From Eleusine coracana subsp. coracana (lineage: Eukaryota > Streptophyta > Magnoliopsida > Poales > Poaceae), in the NCBI GenBank assembly GCA_032690845.1, contig CM064417.1:19002501-19066500 (forward strand): DNA of 64,000 bases, in the 5' to 3' direction. The position numbers and the translations under genes were made by a program. Below, piece by piece: positions 11,086 through 21,769 of this stretch. The notes below the pieces were generated by a model, which was not told where the DNA came from, ran no database searches, and saw only the letters and a list, made by a program, of their open reading frames with translations. Within the stretch, counting starts at the first letter, position 1; each line of letters begins with the position of its first letter.

Positions 11086-12239
11086 CTACGCAACAGCAGG
11101 AAGGCTGTACAGGATGTGTGCTTTCTATTAGCTAGGAAAAATTTCAGGATTAGTCAGCTCAATGTGTTTTTTTACACTAAACATATTAACACATCGGCTG
11201 AGTAATTGGCCTATTGATAAATGCAGTATGCACACATCAGAGAGCTATCAAGGCAGGTTTACAAACTATGTACCTGTGTGGGACCAGAAAATAGACTATA
11301 ACTTAGATATCAACAAGGGATGTTTATGACCAGAGAATACATCATCTTGTCCTTTTGCTCTGTAGATGTTCATCTTCTCCTTTTGCTTCCCTTGCTCCAT
11401 ATCTGCAAATGCCAATGATTTAAAAGGACGGTAGATGTTAACCAATGTCGGTTACATTTCAATAGTAGAAGAAAACTTCAAAGATATAACTAGAAATGCG
11501 AGTGATTTAAAAGGACAATGCTAGCAACAAAGACAACATGGATAGATCGCACACAAAACAATAGGCCATACATGGTCAGATATTATTCACAGATAAGATG
11601 GCAACACATAATCTGTAGAGAATAAACTGGATGAAATGGCTTCCCTTTGCAACATCAGTGCCCAAGCATTTGGTCTTGTGATATTATTGACAGGTCGTTT
11701 TAGTTCTACACACTATGATCTACTGCCCCTGTATCACCAAGAGATAATATCTTTCAGTTTGAAGTGAGATAACAGTTAACAGATCATAAGCTACAGGATC
11801 TCAAAGTTCAACAAGCCATGACTGCATAAAACAGTCAAATGAACACATGCACAAAGCAGAAAATATCATCCCTTCTAGCTATGCTTTTACAAACATATCT
11901 TGCAACTAATTGGACTCTTCCTACATACTTCTATATTACAAATTCACACAATTATGAAAAAATTACATGTTGGAACTCGAATCAAGAATCCAGTGGGCGA
12001 AAAGGATTGGATGTGCGACTCACATCTAATGTTTGAGATGGCCGATGAACCCAGTGATGGAGGGAGCGCCGGCTTGCTGGTGCAAGATAACAAGGCTTGT
12101 CGGTGCGGCTACACAAGAAGATGTTGTCCTCGTCCTGAGGAGATGTAGATCGACGAGCCGATGACCATAGTTAATCAGCCTTGAGATGTTGGCGAGGATG
12201 TAGCGGCGCGGCGGAGTAGCAGCAGGGAGGCTACGCATC

Positions 12240-12720
12240 CACCGGGAGCCGGCACGGACGAGCCCTCTCAGATGGACAGGGAGGTGGTCGAGCTGCCGAC
12301 AACATCTAGGAGAAGGAAGAGAGGATGTGTCACCGAGAAGATGAGGGGATGAAATACCGGACTCAAGTCACGAGTCGAGGTAGTGCTGACTGGCTTCACG
12401 CGTTGTGCGTCTCACGGAAGGCGGCCAAGTCATGGTCGCCAGCGGTGGCTACGTGAACGGAAGGCGGCGACGTAGTGAGTCGGGGAGAGGAGATGCGAAT
12501 GCAGGGCAGGCGCAGGAGAGGAGGGGCAGCGGTGGAGAGGAGAGAAGAGGCGGTGGGGTCACCGGAGTGGAGAGGAGAAGCCGTCGGGGAGAGAGAGGAT
12601 GCGGCGGTGGTGGCGCGAGGCACTCGAAGTCGATGAAAGCGGAGGCGGCGGCGTCAAGAGGCGGAGGATTTGCTTTCCTGCCTTCGCAGGCGATTATTTT
12701 CTTCTCGGGGAAAAGGGCTG
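12240..12720. other. GC-rich exon-like block, function unknown
   Basis: GC-rich with GGCGG/CCGCC runs and open frames on both strands (for example 12405-12965 +, 12449-12742 -), all low-complexity Arg/Gly or Pro/Ser/Ala. This composition is typical of first exons and 5' leaders of grass genes, so it may be part of a captured gene. No recognisable protein. Confidence 0.3.
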
Positions 12721-12855
12721 AACCCGAGGCGGGCCTTCCCACGATTATGGGTTCCCAAAGGCCACAGTGGACTTCTCCGGGCTACTTTCCTGTTGGGCCA
12801 CTTTCCCCGGGAATGGGCAGGGACCCCTGTGGGGATTTGAATTCCCAAATGAGCT

Positions 12856-13099
12856 CTAAAACTAACAAAAATATTTCCCTTTTCCAAGTTTTCTTTATTA
12901 TGGATTGTTCAAGTCCTTTGACAAGCTTGGCAAGATCAACATGGCTGGCAGATTATATTTGCTAACCCATAATCCGTGTTCGAGTTGTTCTTGTGTTTCT
13001 ACTCAAGTGGTGTAGATGAAAAAACTGCCAAGGCGTTGATGCAACGAGTGATATACTCGAGTTTCCGCCGTTCACATGATAGCTCAAGCAACCACATGT
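12856..13099 (+). other. Unassigned, probably start of the Athila-1 3' ORF region
   Basis: No reading frame I can support. The following coding pseudogene may begin in here (near 13080) but its start is not visible. Confidence 0.25.
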
Positions 13100-14438
13100 T
13101 CTTCTTGCCGACACCGACCTCGAGCTGCTGAATGAATGAGAGAGACAAGTCTACCACCGCCTACGCAACCGCAGTTTTGTCCACACCAGGACGTATGAAG
13201 ACAACCTACTCTCCACTATAGGTATGGACTCTGTGTTCTTTTCTATTTGAAAAGCATTAGGTTGGACCGAATTTGCACACATCACTGAAGGAGGTTCACG
13301 CCTCCTCACTATCCAGTTTTTGTGCACTTTATAAAAGATAATGACGGGGTACATTTTTGCTTGTTCAGGAAGAAATACCGTCTCACCTAGAAAGAACTTA
13401 GCATCACTCTTAAGTTTAAAAGTTATTGCAACAAAAACTTAGAAGGTGCAGCCACGGGCTTTGAAAAGGGTTCTTTTTGATAGGATTTCTGGAGAGTTTT
13501 CTTGTGAATTTCTTAGGACGAGTGATATTCACAACCCAACTCTACAACTGTGGCATAGGTGGCTTGCTATGACTTGTTTTCCTAGACAGGACACTAGACC
13601 TATCCGTAATGATGAATTGCGTGTCTTGTTTGCTGCAATTGCTAAAATTCCTATTGCTCCTGTTGAAGCTATGATTAGCCGATAGTTAGATTATATTATG
13701 GGATCAGGACCCATAGAATGCACTTCTTTAGTGACCCGTATTGCTGCGAGGGTTGAGGCTTTAACCAACACTAGATTTGATTATCATTCTAAGCCCCATT
13801 CCAGGATAGATTCCAAATTTCTTAAGCAGGGTCACACTTTAAAGAAGGGTCCTGATGGTTCTATTATCTTCTATTACCCCGGCTATACAAACAAAATCCC
13901 GCTTCCTAACCCAGGGTATCATTTGTATAGTTGTTGAGAACTAACCATACAACTGCAGAGAGAAGGAATGCCTGGCAATTCCACCGATTGACATGCAAGA
14001 AGCACGAAGCGTGCCACCACTAGCTCAGCCAGATCTACACCACCAGTACATGATTACACTGCAGGCTCAGAACATTCCGACGACCCCACTTGGATGTTGA
14101 CGCCACAGCAGTATGAGACTAGAGGTTCCTCTTGGAAGCAAGCTAGTAGTACACAATGGGGACATGGCCCTAAGCCGACCAAGATGCCTCCACATCATGA
14201 CGAACGTCACTCATTTTTGGGCTTTAGTCATCACGACTATGGTTCAGAATTGAGGGATCTTACAAGGAGGTTGGACGATCTGGATGTGAGAACAGGGGAA
14301 ATGCAAAACACCCTTGCTACTCACGCCCAGACCACCAGAGAGTGGCAGCAGCACAGTGACGACCAGTTTCATCACCTCCAAAAAGCTATGAGAGCACCAC
14401 AACTACACGGCGGCATACTACCATTGGAGAGGATTTGA
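13100..14438 (+). pseudogene. Athila-1 additional ORF (Athila ORF, env position), decayed
   Basis: One frame runs from about 13122 to 14438 with a few stops (13131-13145 region, 13683 TAG, 13935 TGA, about 13989 TGA) and local frame slips. It reads RSFVHTRTYEDNLLSTIGMD, GSRLLTIQFLCTL, IHNPTLQLWHRWLAMTCFPR, GPIECTSLVTRIAARVEAL and GHTLKKGPDGS, ending in a coiled-coil-like stretch (RDLTRRLDDLDVR...). This is the large plant-specific protein found in grass Athila elements; its function is not established. Most stops are explained by CAG to TAG, CGA to TGA or CAA to TAA changes, as expected from methylated-cytosine decay. A polypurine tract starts 29 bp after the end. Confidence 0.7.
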
Positions 14439-14466
14439 TCCTAACCAATAGCCGTGAACAAGAGCA

Positions 14467-14480
14467 AGCTTGGGGGAGTA
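14467..14480 (+). promoter_or_regulatory. First polypurine tract (internal) of Athila-1
   Basis: AGCTTGGGGGAGTA, identical over its first 13 bases to the true polypurine tract at 15862-15875 next to the LTR. It lies 29 bp after the last ORF. Confidence 0.6.
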
Positions 14481-15861
14481 CCCCCACCAAGGTGACTTGT
14501 ATCTTTCCTTTCTTTCTTTTTTTTGTTGCACTTACCCTCATAAAACAAAATAAAAATTTGCAAAACTAAAAAGAACAAAAATAATAGGTTGTCATGCATG
14601 CTAGGGATGTTCATGCCTTAATGTTGAGATGATGAATAGTTGATCTATTTTATATATTTTTATAGTCCCTCATATACAACTTAGTACTCTCCCATTTTTG
14701 TTGGCTAAACATGCTTGCCTTGAACTTGAATACTTGTGGGTTGCAAAGTGCATGATCTAAGTCTAGGTTGTTGTGAGGCATGATATGGTTAGAATAGGGC
14801 TGCTATGATCTTTGTCCCAAAGTGAAGCTTAACATCCAGAGAATTTGTTTTTCAAAATGATAAAATCAAAAAGTTCCTCAATGATGAAAATTTCTACCAC
14901 GGTCATATGTTATACTTTATTGCAAAACCATCCACATATGCTGCTTGTTTTCACATTGAGCTTAGTAAAAATGCTTGCAACCTTTATGAGACCCATTTCA
15001 TGCTTTTATGATCAAGATTCACGTACACATCCACCATCATTTGCTAAGGCTCCTACACTGGGAGATAGCAATACTATTCCATTGCATCCACCACCATATG
15101 CTTAACTTCTATTCCAGAAGTTAGCAAAATAAATACTCCATGAATATCATGTTATGACTCTCTCTCAATTGGTTGCATGGAAGGCAAGGCTATCAAAAAA
15201 TAGAATAAATGCTTGCTCTTAATCGTGAGCATGATGAAAAAAAGAGAGAAAAGAAGAAGAAGAAAAAGAAATAGCCATGCCCAAGTGATAATTAAAGAAA
15301 GAGAGAGTCTACTCAAAAAAGAGTATCCACCATTCCATCATCATCCCACCAAATTCCACACATGCACATCTTGATCAGATTGTATGACTTAATTCTCCAT
15401 GGATTTAGTCTTTTGGTTTAGCAATATATGTGTTACAAGTATGTCTCATTTATTCCTACCAGAGCTCCACATAAGCCCTATTTAGAGGTAGGAACAAAAA
15501 GAGGCAACTTCAATGCCTTGGTATGGATTTATACACATTGAACGACAGAGTGAATCATTGGAGGAACTTAGTTTTATTTGCTAAAATCTTTTGAAAAACT
15601 CCGGATGAAAAGTGAAACGTAGGGATGAGAGAATGGCGTCTTACAAAAGACCGTTTTGTCTTTCAACCACCCAAGATGAAGAGAAGCCAAAAGCCCCACA
15701 GGGACTAGGGTAAAAAGGTTGAGTTACCAAATGCCAACTTATTCAATTATAAGAAGAATACTTTGTTGCGCACTTGGTACTATGGGGCGATATAAAACAT
15801 TGTAGCAACTCCTGATCAACAACCTAAAGTTCTATCTTTGCATCGGGATGAGCAAAGGTTC
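14481..15861 (+). other. Athila-1 conserved 3' non-coding region
   Basis: About 1.4 kb without ORFs, lying between two identical purine tracts. The counterpart in Athila-5 (60674-62000) shares its order of landmarks: a TGCTTG..TTCA-ATTGA segment, a GATCA(A)GAT..CACACCCACCATCAT segment, GGGAGAYAGCA, an A/G-rich run near 15240-15260, AGCCATG, GAGTATCCA, CTCCACATAAGCC, and GGATGAGCAAAGG just before the second tract. Confidence 0.65.
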
Positions 15862-15875
15862 AGCTTGGGGGAGTT
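15862..15875 (+). promoter_or_regulatory. Athila-1 polypurine tract
   Basis: AGCTTGGGGGAGTT directly before the LTR start TGTTGACGG. Expected plus-strand primer site. Confidence 0.8.
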
Positions 15876-17455
15876 TGTTGACGGTCGTTAAATACCATTT
15901 TTGACCATCAATAATACACAGAATAAAGGAGGAATCAACATTTGCACCATGCATATCAGTTAGAATTAATAAATATCCACTATTGCTTGGAGAAACATTG
16001 ACATGCAGGAGAAATAATGAAATGGAGGAGGAAACACACTTATGTCACGAAGAAACACAACTTCCACCAATCAGAGCTCGCCAACCGGGACTCCCATGGA
16101 TTGACTGGCCCACCTACAGAAGCAAACTGACTTAACAACCGACCTTACGGTGTCACTAGGTAGGGGGACCCACCTTCTAGGCCACTAGAGGCGGCAGCAC
16201 CCGAGGGGACTCCCCCTTGTTCGACCGAACAGGGAGTGCCCCCCCTGGTGCATGGCTGCCACAAGCTACCTCCTGGTGACTCCCCAATGATGGTTGTGCA
16301 CATTTGGTGGCGGTTACTAACTTCAGGAACCGACTTTGGACCCTATAAATAGAAGGGAGAGGCCTCACTTCAAAACACACACCAAGAAGAATCCATTCTC
16401 TAGCATTACATTTAGTCTCTAGGTTCTAGTGGAGTTTATGAGAGAGGAGAGCTGTCTTGAGGTCCTCGACCTAGTCTTGGAGAGCTTTCGGGTTAGTTCT
16501 ACTCTAGTCCTCTCTTGTAAGACTTATTTTTTTTTGTTAATATGATTATCTTCTTCATTCCTTATGCCTTATTCTTATACTAGTGTGATAGTAATGTGCT
16601 TTGTATATGGTTATTGCCTAGTCATGTTAGGTTATTATACGCTTCACATACCTATTCTAGTCAACCTATGTCCTTATCCTCGTGCAATGCATATTGTGGA
16701 TGGACATGCCTTAGTCCATAACTTGTTAATCCGTAGGGTTAGAGTTATGTGTTCTATAGTTTATCGCTTGTTAATCCGTAGGGTTAAAGCTATGCATGTC
16801 CTCGGCCTTTACTTGTTGATCCGTAGGGTCAGAGTAATGCATGTTCTAGTACTTGACTTGTTGATGAGTCGGGTCAAGGTTAATGTACTAATATTCTAGA
16901 CTTGTTGGTCCGAAGGGCCAAAGAGCCATGGGGATTGAGAGTATTATTTAGCAATGTAAGCATGGTGCTTAGATTGGTAAATAGCCATGAGTATTTGTTT
17001 GCCCCCATGAACAAGATTGACTTTAGGACTGTCATAGGTTCTTAATAGCCCTAGTGTCACGTGTTCTAGTGTAGGGTTAACCTATAGGTGGTGACAGCCC
17101 TGCTGTGCTTAATCCTCCCTGTTCTGGCTTAACATAGGACATAGGCTTGTATGTGCTGCATGTATATAACCTATAGACAGGAAACCCACTTAACCTAGGC
17201 TTTGTGTTAATGTTAGGTTGGATTGTTCTGTGTGTCACTACCCACTATCATTATTATCTTTACCCCTATCTATGACTTTGGTATATTATTAGTTATATGG
17301 TTATGAACATGCTATCACTTGACCGTCGCCTTCCCTTCGAAGAACTATAAATGATAGCCATTGGAGTAATCCAGTGGTGAAATGCTACAACGGGATGTCC
17401 GTACACTTGCGGATTTAACTTGCCCACATTAACCATCAGTTGAGTTCTACCAACA
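15876..17455 (+). repeat. Athila-1 LTR, followed by a PBS remnant
   Basis: Starts TGTTGACGG after the polypurine tract, so it is a 3' LTR. It has a TATA box at 16344 and the block AGGTGGTGACAGCCCT at 17086. A tail similar to other Athila LTRs starts near 17352 (GATAGCC.TTGGAGTAATCC), with the end ACCAACA at 17455. A degenerate tRNA-Asp PBS follows after 8 nt, so this LTR also served as a 5' LTR: a joined or recombined pair. An alternative end is GTCAACA at 17514, a perfect inverse of TGTTGAC. Confidence 0.7.
16344..16352 (+). promoter_or_regulatory. TATA box of Athila-1 LTR
   Basis: TATAAATAG in CCCTATAAATAGAAGG, the probable RNA polymerase II core promoter of the LTR. Confidence 0.7.
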
Positions 17456-17463
17456 AGTAGTTC

Positions 17464-17476
17464 TGGCGTCTTGCCC
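17464..17476 (+). promoter_or_regulatory. Degenerate tRNA-Asp primer-binding site
   Basis: TGGCGTCTTGCCC compares with TGGCGCCGTTGCC at the start of intact PBSs in this window (34649 and 56082), with one substitution and one missing base. It sits 8 nt after the LTR end, the same spacing as at 34649. Confidence 0.55.
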
Positions 17477-17514
17477 ATGTCTATTTATTTGGTAAGACTT
17501 AGTAGATGTCAACA

Positions 17515-17572
17515 GATGTGTTAACCGAGTCAAGGCGAACAGGATGCCGGTGCAAGTGACAAAGGGGGCCCA
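17515..17572 (+). repeat. Sire-2 5' LTR scrap
   Basis: About 55 bp matching 20199-20255 of the Sire-2 3' LTR (GTCAAGG.GAAC.GGATGCC and onward). It joins directly to integrase coding sequence at 17573, so the rest of the 5' LTR, the PBS, gag, protease and the integrase core are deleted. Confidence 0.65.
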
Positions 17573-19575
17573 ATGTCGAGATCTTCCGATGGCATTTTTC
17601 TTGGTTACACCCTTCATGGTCATTCCTATAGAATCTTGAATTTGGAAACTAACACCATCGCAGAGTCCTGTAATGTAATCTTTGATGAATCAAATTCTTG
17701 TGCAAGTAATGTGGTTGAGACTACATGTAAGAGGAAAATGGTGGAGAGCATCTTTGTAGAAGAGGACCAACAGGGACTGGATGATGACGATGATGATTCA
17801 CCACATCTCACTACATCCGAGCTTGTTCCTTCTGCTTCCACCACTCCAGTAGAGGGTCCAGAAGCTTCTACATTGACTTCAGTCGTTGTCGAGCCAGCTC
17901 TAGCTGTGGTTGAGGGGGAGGTACGCTTTGAGATAAAGGTCCCTCTCCGCATTCAACGTCAACATCCTCCTCAATAGATAATTGGTAATCTCCATAAGAG
18001 GACAACAAGGTCAAGGTCTGCACATCTCGCCTGCTTTACCAATTCTCTATTTGTTGCCACCTTTGAATCTCAGGATGTTGGACACACACTATCTGATGAA
18101 CATTGGGTTAATGCCATGCATGAGGAGTTGGAAAACTCTAAGAGAAACAAAGTATGGACCCTAGTAGAGCCTCCTGTTGGTGTTAATGTCATAGGAACCA
18201 AGTGGGTGTTCAAAAACAAGCATGGGGAAGATGGTGAGTTTGTGAGAAAGAAGGCTAGGCTTGTTGCTCAGGGTTTTAGCCAAGTGGAGGGCTTAGACTA
18301 TGGGGAAACCTTTGCTCCTGTTGCATGCATAGAAGCCATTAGGATCTTACTTGCCTTCGCTACGCCTAAGGGCATTAGGCTCTACCATATGGATGTAAAG
18401 AGTGCTTCCCTAAATGGCTACATAGAGGAAGAAGTTTATGTCAAACATCCACCTGGCTTTGAGCACCATAAGTACCCGAACCAAGTGTACAAGCTTTATA
18501 AGGCTTTGTACGGGCTAAAGCAAGCACCTAGGGCTTGGTATGCTAGGCTTAGAACCTTCTTGCTAGAGCGCGGGTATGTGATGAGGTGTGTTGATAAAAC
18601 CTTGTTCACTCTGAGGCATGGCAATGTCTTCTTAATGGTTCAGATATACGTGGATGATATCATCTTTGGAGGTACCTTTCATGCTCTTGAGTCCAGGTTT
18701 CAGGAAGCTATGGAAAGTGAATTTCAGATGTTGATGATGGGCGAGCTCACCTTCTTCCTTGGACTTCAAATCAAGCAATACAAGCAAGGCACCTTCATAC
18801 ATCAAGCCAAGTACACAAAGGATCTCCTGAAGAAGTTTGACATGGTCAATGTGAAGCTGTTGGCAACAGCAATGTCCACTACAATGGCACTTGACCCAGA
18901 CAAAGAATGCGAAGCCGTGGACCAAAGGGAGTACAAGAGCATGATCCTCTTGTACTTGACGGTGACAAGACCCAACATCCACTTTGCGGTGTGTCTTTGT
19001 GCTCGATTTCAAGCTTCCCCAAGGGTGACTCATCACAAAGCTGTCAAGTGCATCTTCAGATATCTCAAATACAACCTTGAGTTTGGTCTTTGGTACTCTG
19101 CATCTTCATCTCTTGATCTTATTGGGTATTCGGATGCAGAATTTGTTGGGTGTAGAATTGATAGGAAGAGCACTTCGGGTACTTGCCATTTTATGGGTAC
19201 TTCTTTGGTTTGTTGGTCTTCTCATAAGAAATCTAGTGTAGCACACTCCATAACCAAAGCTGAGTATGTTGCTGCTGCTAGTTGCTGTTCTCAAATCCTT
19301 TGGATGGTTTTCACCATGAGAGACTATGGGTTAATCTTTAAGAGTGTTCCACTTATGTGTGATAACTCCAATGCCATTTGCTTAGCCAAAAACCCAATTC
19401 CAAATGGTAAGGTCAAACACATAAATGGTAAGGGATAATGTTGAGAAAGGAGATGTTGAGCGCAAATATACTGACACTAAAAACTAATTGGCTAATATTC
19501 TCACTAAGCCCCTAGATGCTTTGAGATTTCTTAAAATGACCCATTTTTGCATTACATGTGACCTACCACAAGTTG
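17573..19575 (+). pseudogene. Sire-2 pol: integrase tail, RT, RNase H
   Basis: A single frame from 17573 to 19435 with one stop (17975 TAG, from CAG). It opens in the integrase C-terminal part (DGIFLGYTLHGHSYRILNLE), passes an acidic linker (DDDDDSPHLTTSE), then reverse transcriptase (GTKWVFKNK, ARLVAQGFSQ, MDVKSASLNG, ALYGLKQAPRAWY, YVDD at 18647-18658). A copia RNase H follows (GYSDAEF, TKAEYV, DNSNAI). After a stop at 19436 the C-terminal motif (LANILTKPLD) reads in another frame. The RT and RNase H catalytic residues are present, which makes this the best-preserved copia RT here. It cannot act alone because gag, protease and most of integrase are missing. Confidence 0.85.
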
Positions 19576-19800
19576 AGGGGGAGCATATCATGAGCATGAG
19601 TGTTTTCATGGGCCTTTTACAAATATGACATTCTTTGCGTTCTCGAGTCGCTTTCTATGTCAACTCTATGTTTTGTGATCCTTCTTATGCTAGATGGCTA
19701 CTTTTCACCTTTTCTTTGGGTCTGAGCCATTTGGATGAGCTTATTTAGTTTTGCATTTCAAATTCTAGTCCTTGTGCATTTAGTGTTGTTAATGTACTTA
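19576..19800 (+). other. Sire-2 3' non-coding region
   Basis: Short stretch between pol and the LTR with one extra purine run (TTGAGGGGGAGCA near 19572). No ORF. Confidence 0.5.
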
Positions 19801-19813
19801 TCAAGGGGGAGGT
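19801..19813 (+). promoter_or_regulatory. Sire-2 polypurine tract
   Basis: TCAAGGGGGAGGT directly before the LTR start TGAGAAACC. Confidence 0.75.
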
Positions 19814-21769
19814 TGAGAAACCATGTTGATATGTGCCATGGTTTGCAATATGTGATTAGTAATTGATATTGGCTAATTTGGTGTTTGAGTTGAAATGCCG
19901 GAATTTAGGGATTGCATGAGTTCGTGCATGGTTATGGTTATGACTAACCAGAGTTGGTGAAGATGTTGCAGAAGTTGTAGGAGAAGGGAAATGTGTTTGC
20001 TTGTCTCATGATGTGTAGGTCAATGGAATCGACTTGGCGGTCAACGACGAGAGGATCGGGCACAGGTAGGGGACTTGGGTCCGGACAATCGGGAGGTCGG
20101 GTGAAGTCATGGGTGATCTGCAACATACACGTGGAAAGGTAAGAAGCACAAATGGTTTCACGGTTGAGCCTCAAACCCGTGGAAGCGATGAAGCCGGCGT
20201 GTTGACCAAGTCAAGGTGAACGGGATGCCGGTGCAAGTGACAAGGAGGACCAATGGAGCGAGACCGGGAGAGACTTGCCGGTGGTCAGGATCGTAAGACA
20301 TGGTGACACATGTCAACATCAAGGAAGATGCGCTTTGATAGGCATGCAAGGCAGTTTCCCGGTTTGGACCTCAAAACCGGCGGCGGCGATTGTAGGTGCA
20401 CGTGGCACCATCACAAAGCTTGCGTCGAGATGAAGTAAATATATAAAGTGCCTGAGGGTGTCCGAGCGAAGAAAAAAGAGTTGGACAAGTTTGCCTCTAG
20501 TGGTAGGTGGCAATGTATTGTAGGTCAAGGGTAGTGTGATCTTTAGGAGAAAACCCTAGGCCTGTATAAGGAGAGGTAGGGTTGATGGGAGAGGGTGCCT
20601 CTTCCCATTAGTCTTGTGCTAGGTTTTCATTCCATAGAGCTAAGAGAGTGCTTCTTGTTGTCGTAGAAAGAAGAGAGTGTGTGAGAGACATGCTTTTCTC
20701 TTCCAACGAGTAGGAGGAAGAGGGTTGCTTCCTAGCCATGTATCCATGTATCTTGAATGGATGAATCAATGATATGAGATTCAATTTCGTGCTCAAGGTC
20801 ATCCTCTCTCCCTAAATCCCAAATTTGTCTTTTTCCCTATTTTTAGAGCTATTTTTATGGGAATTTTCGATCTCCTTTTTGAGTGAGTTCTGGGGTGGAT
20901 TTCTTGGGGGACCTTGGCGCTATGACGTGCTAGAACAATCCTTGATGGTCCTAGGCAAGAGCACCTTCGATTTCATGGATTTCCTCAAGATCATCCAAAC
21001 CCTAGACTTTTCCATAGAACCTAAAATTCGTGATGATTTCTTGAGAATTTTGTATGATTCTACTTGCAGGAGATGCATTCTACCATGATGCACCTCTAGT
21101 CCAAATTTTGTAATCTTTGGAGTTCATTTGATAGGGTTTTGCAATTTTTCTTTGCGAATCGCTTTTTCTGTTTCGATCCTGACGGGCCTGAGTGGCAGTG
21201 CTGATGGCCACTGCTGATGGCACCAACTATTGATGGACCAGCAATGCCGATGATCTAACTAGCAGTGCTGATGGCCTGGACCAGCACTGCCGATGGGCAC
21301 TGTCGATGCTCCATCAGAACTGCTCTGTTTTGAGTGTGTATCTTCCATAGTTTTGTGTCTTGATTGTCCACTTTCATATTCCTTTGCTTCCGCCTTAAAG
21401 TTCAATTGTTTTGTGTGTGTGTTTCTCCTATAGCTTTGTGTCTCGGCTATACTCGACCTGCATTATCGATGATCTCATCGGCACTACCGATGATATGATC
21501 GGCACTACCAATGCATGTTCAGAAGTGTTCTGTTTTGAGTGTGCTTCTTCCATAGCTGAGTGTCTTGGTTGTTCTCCTTTGCTTCCACTCTACTCTTCTG
21601 TTGGTGTAAGTCATTCCTAGGGTTAGCACTTCACAAGTTGATGTGTTTTACTTTGGTGACTTGTTTTGAGGTTGGCTTGGGATGAAATTAGGACATAGGC
21701 CAAGTTCCTAAGATAAATTTTTAATTAGATCCCATTCACCCCCCCTCTGGTCGCCTTCATGATCCTTCA
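19814..21769 (+). repeat. Sire-2 3' LTR
   Basis: 1956 bp, TGAGAAACCATG...GATCCTTCA. Same family as 25971-27385 (reverse) and 32114-33839. It contains a run of GGCACTGCCGATG-type units (about 21190-21500), the palindromic enhancer-like repeats of this family. CCTGTATAAGG at 20561 is the TATA position. The left TSD was lost with the 5' end. Confidence 0.85.

Larger units (their letters stand above)
9756..12855. mobile_element. Low-copy segment, possible gene-carrying DNA transposon
   Basis: This 3.1-kb block differs from the surrounding retroelements: intron-like AT-rich DNA with a GC-rich 5'-exon-like part (12240-12720), and an eS24 fragment inside. The left end GAGGCCTAGTTTGG and the right end (reverse complement GAGCTCATTTGG) are weakly alike, and both ends are followed by CCC/GGG-rich DNA, as in some grass DNA transposons that open with ..GTTTGG. 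I could not find a matching TSD, so the element class and exact borders are uncertain. Confidence 0.3.

Noticed and set aside
9756..12855. Firm call as PIF/Harbinger, hAT or Mutator element
   Set aside because: Ends are only weakly inverted (GAGGCCTAGTTTGG against GAGCTCATTTGG) and I found no 3-, 8- or 9-bp TSD.
12405..12965. 186-codon open frame in GC-rich DNA
   Set aside because: Low-complexity Arg/Gly/Glu protein with an equally long frame on the other strand; typical of GC-rich DNA rather than a gene.
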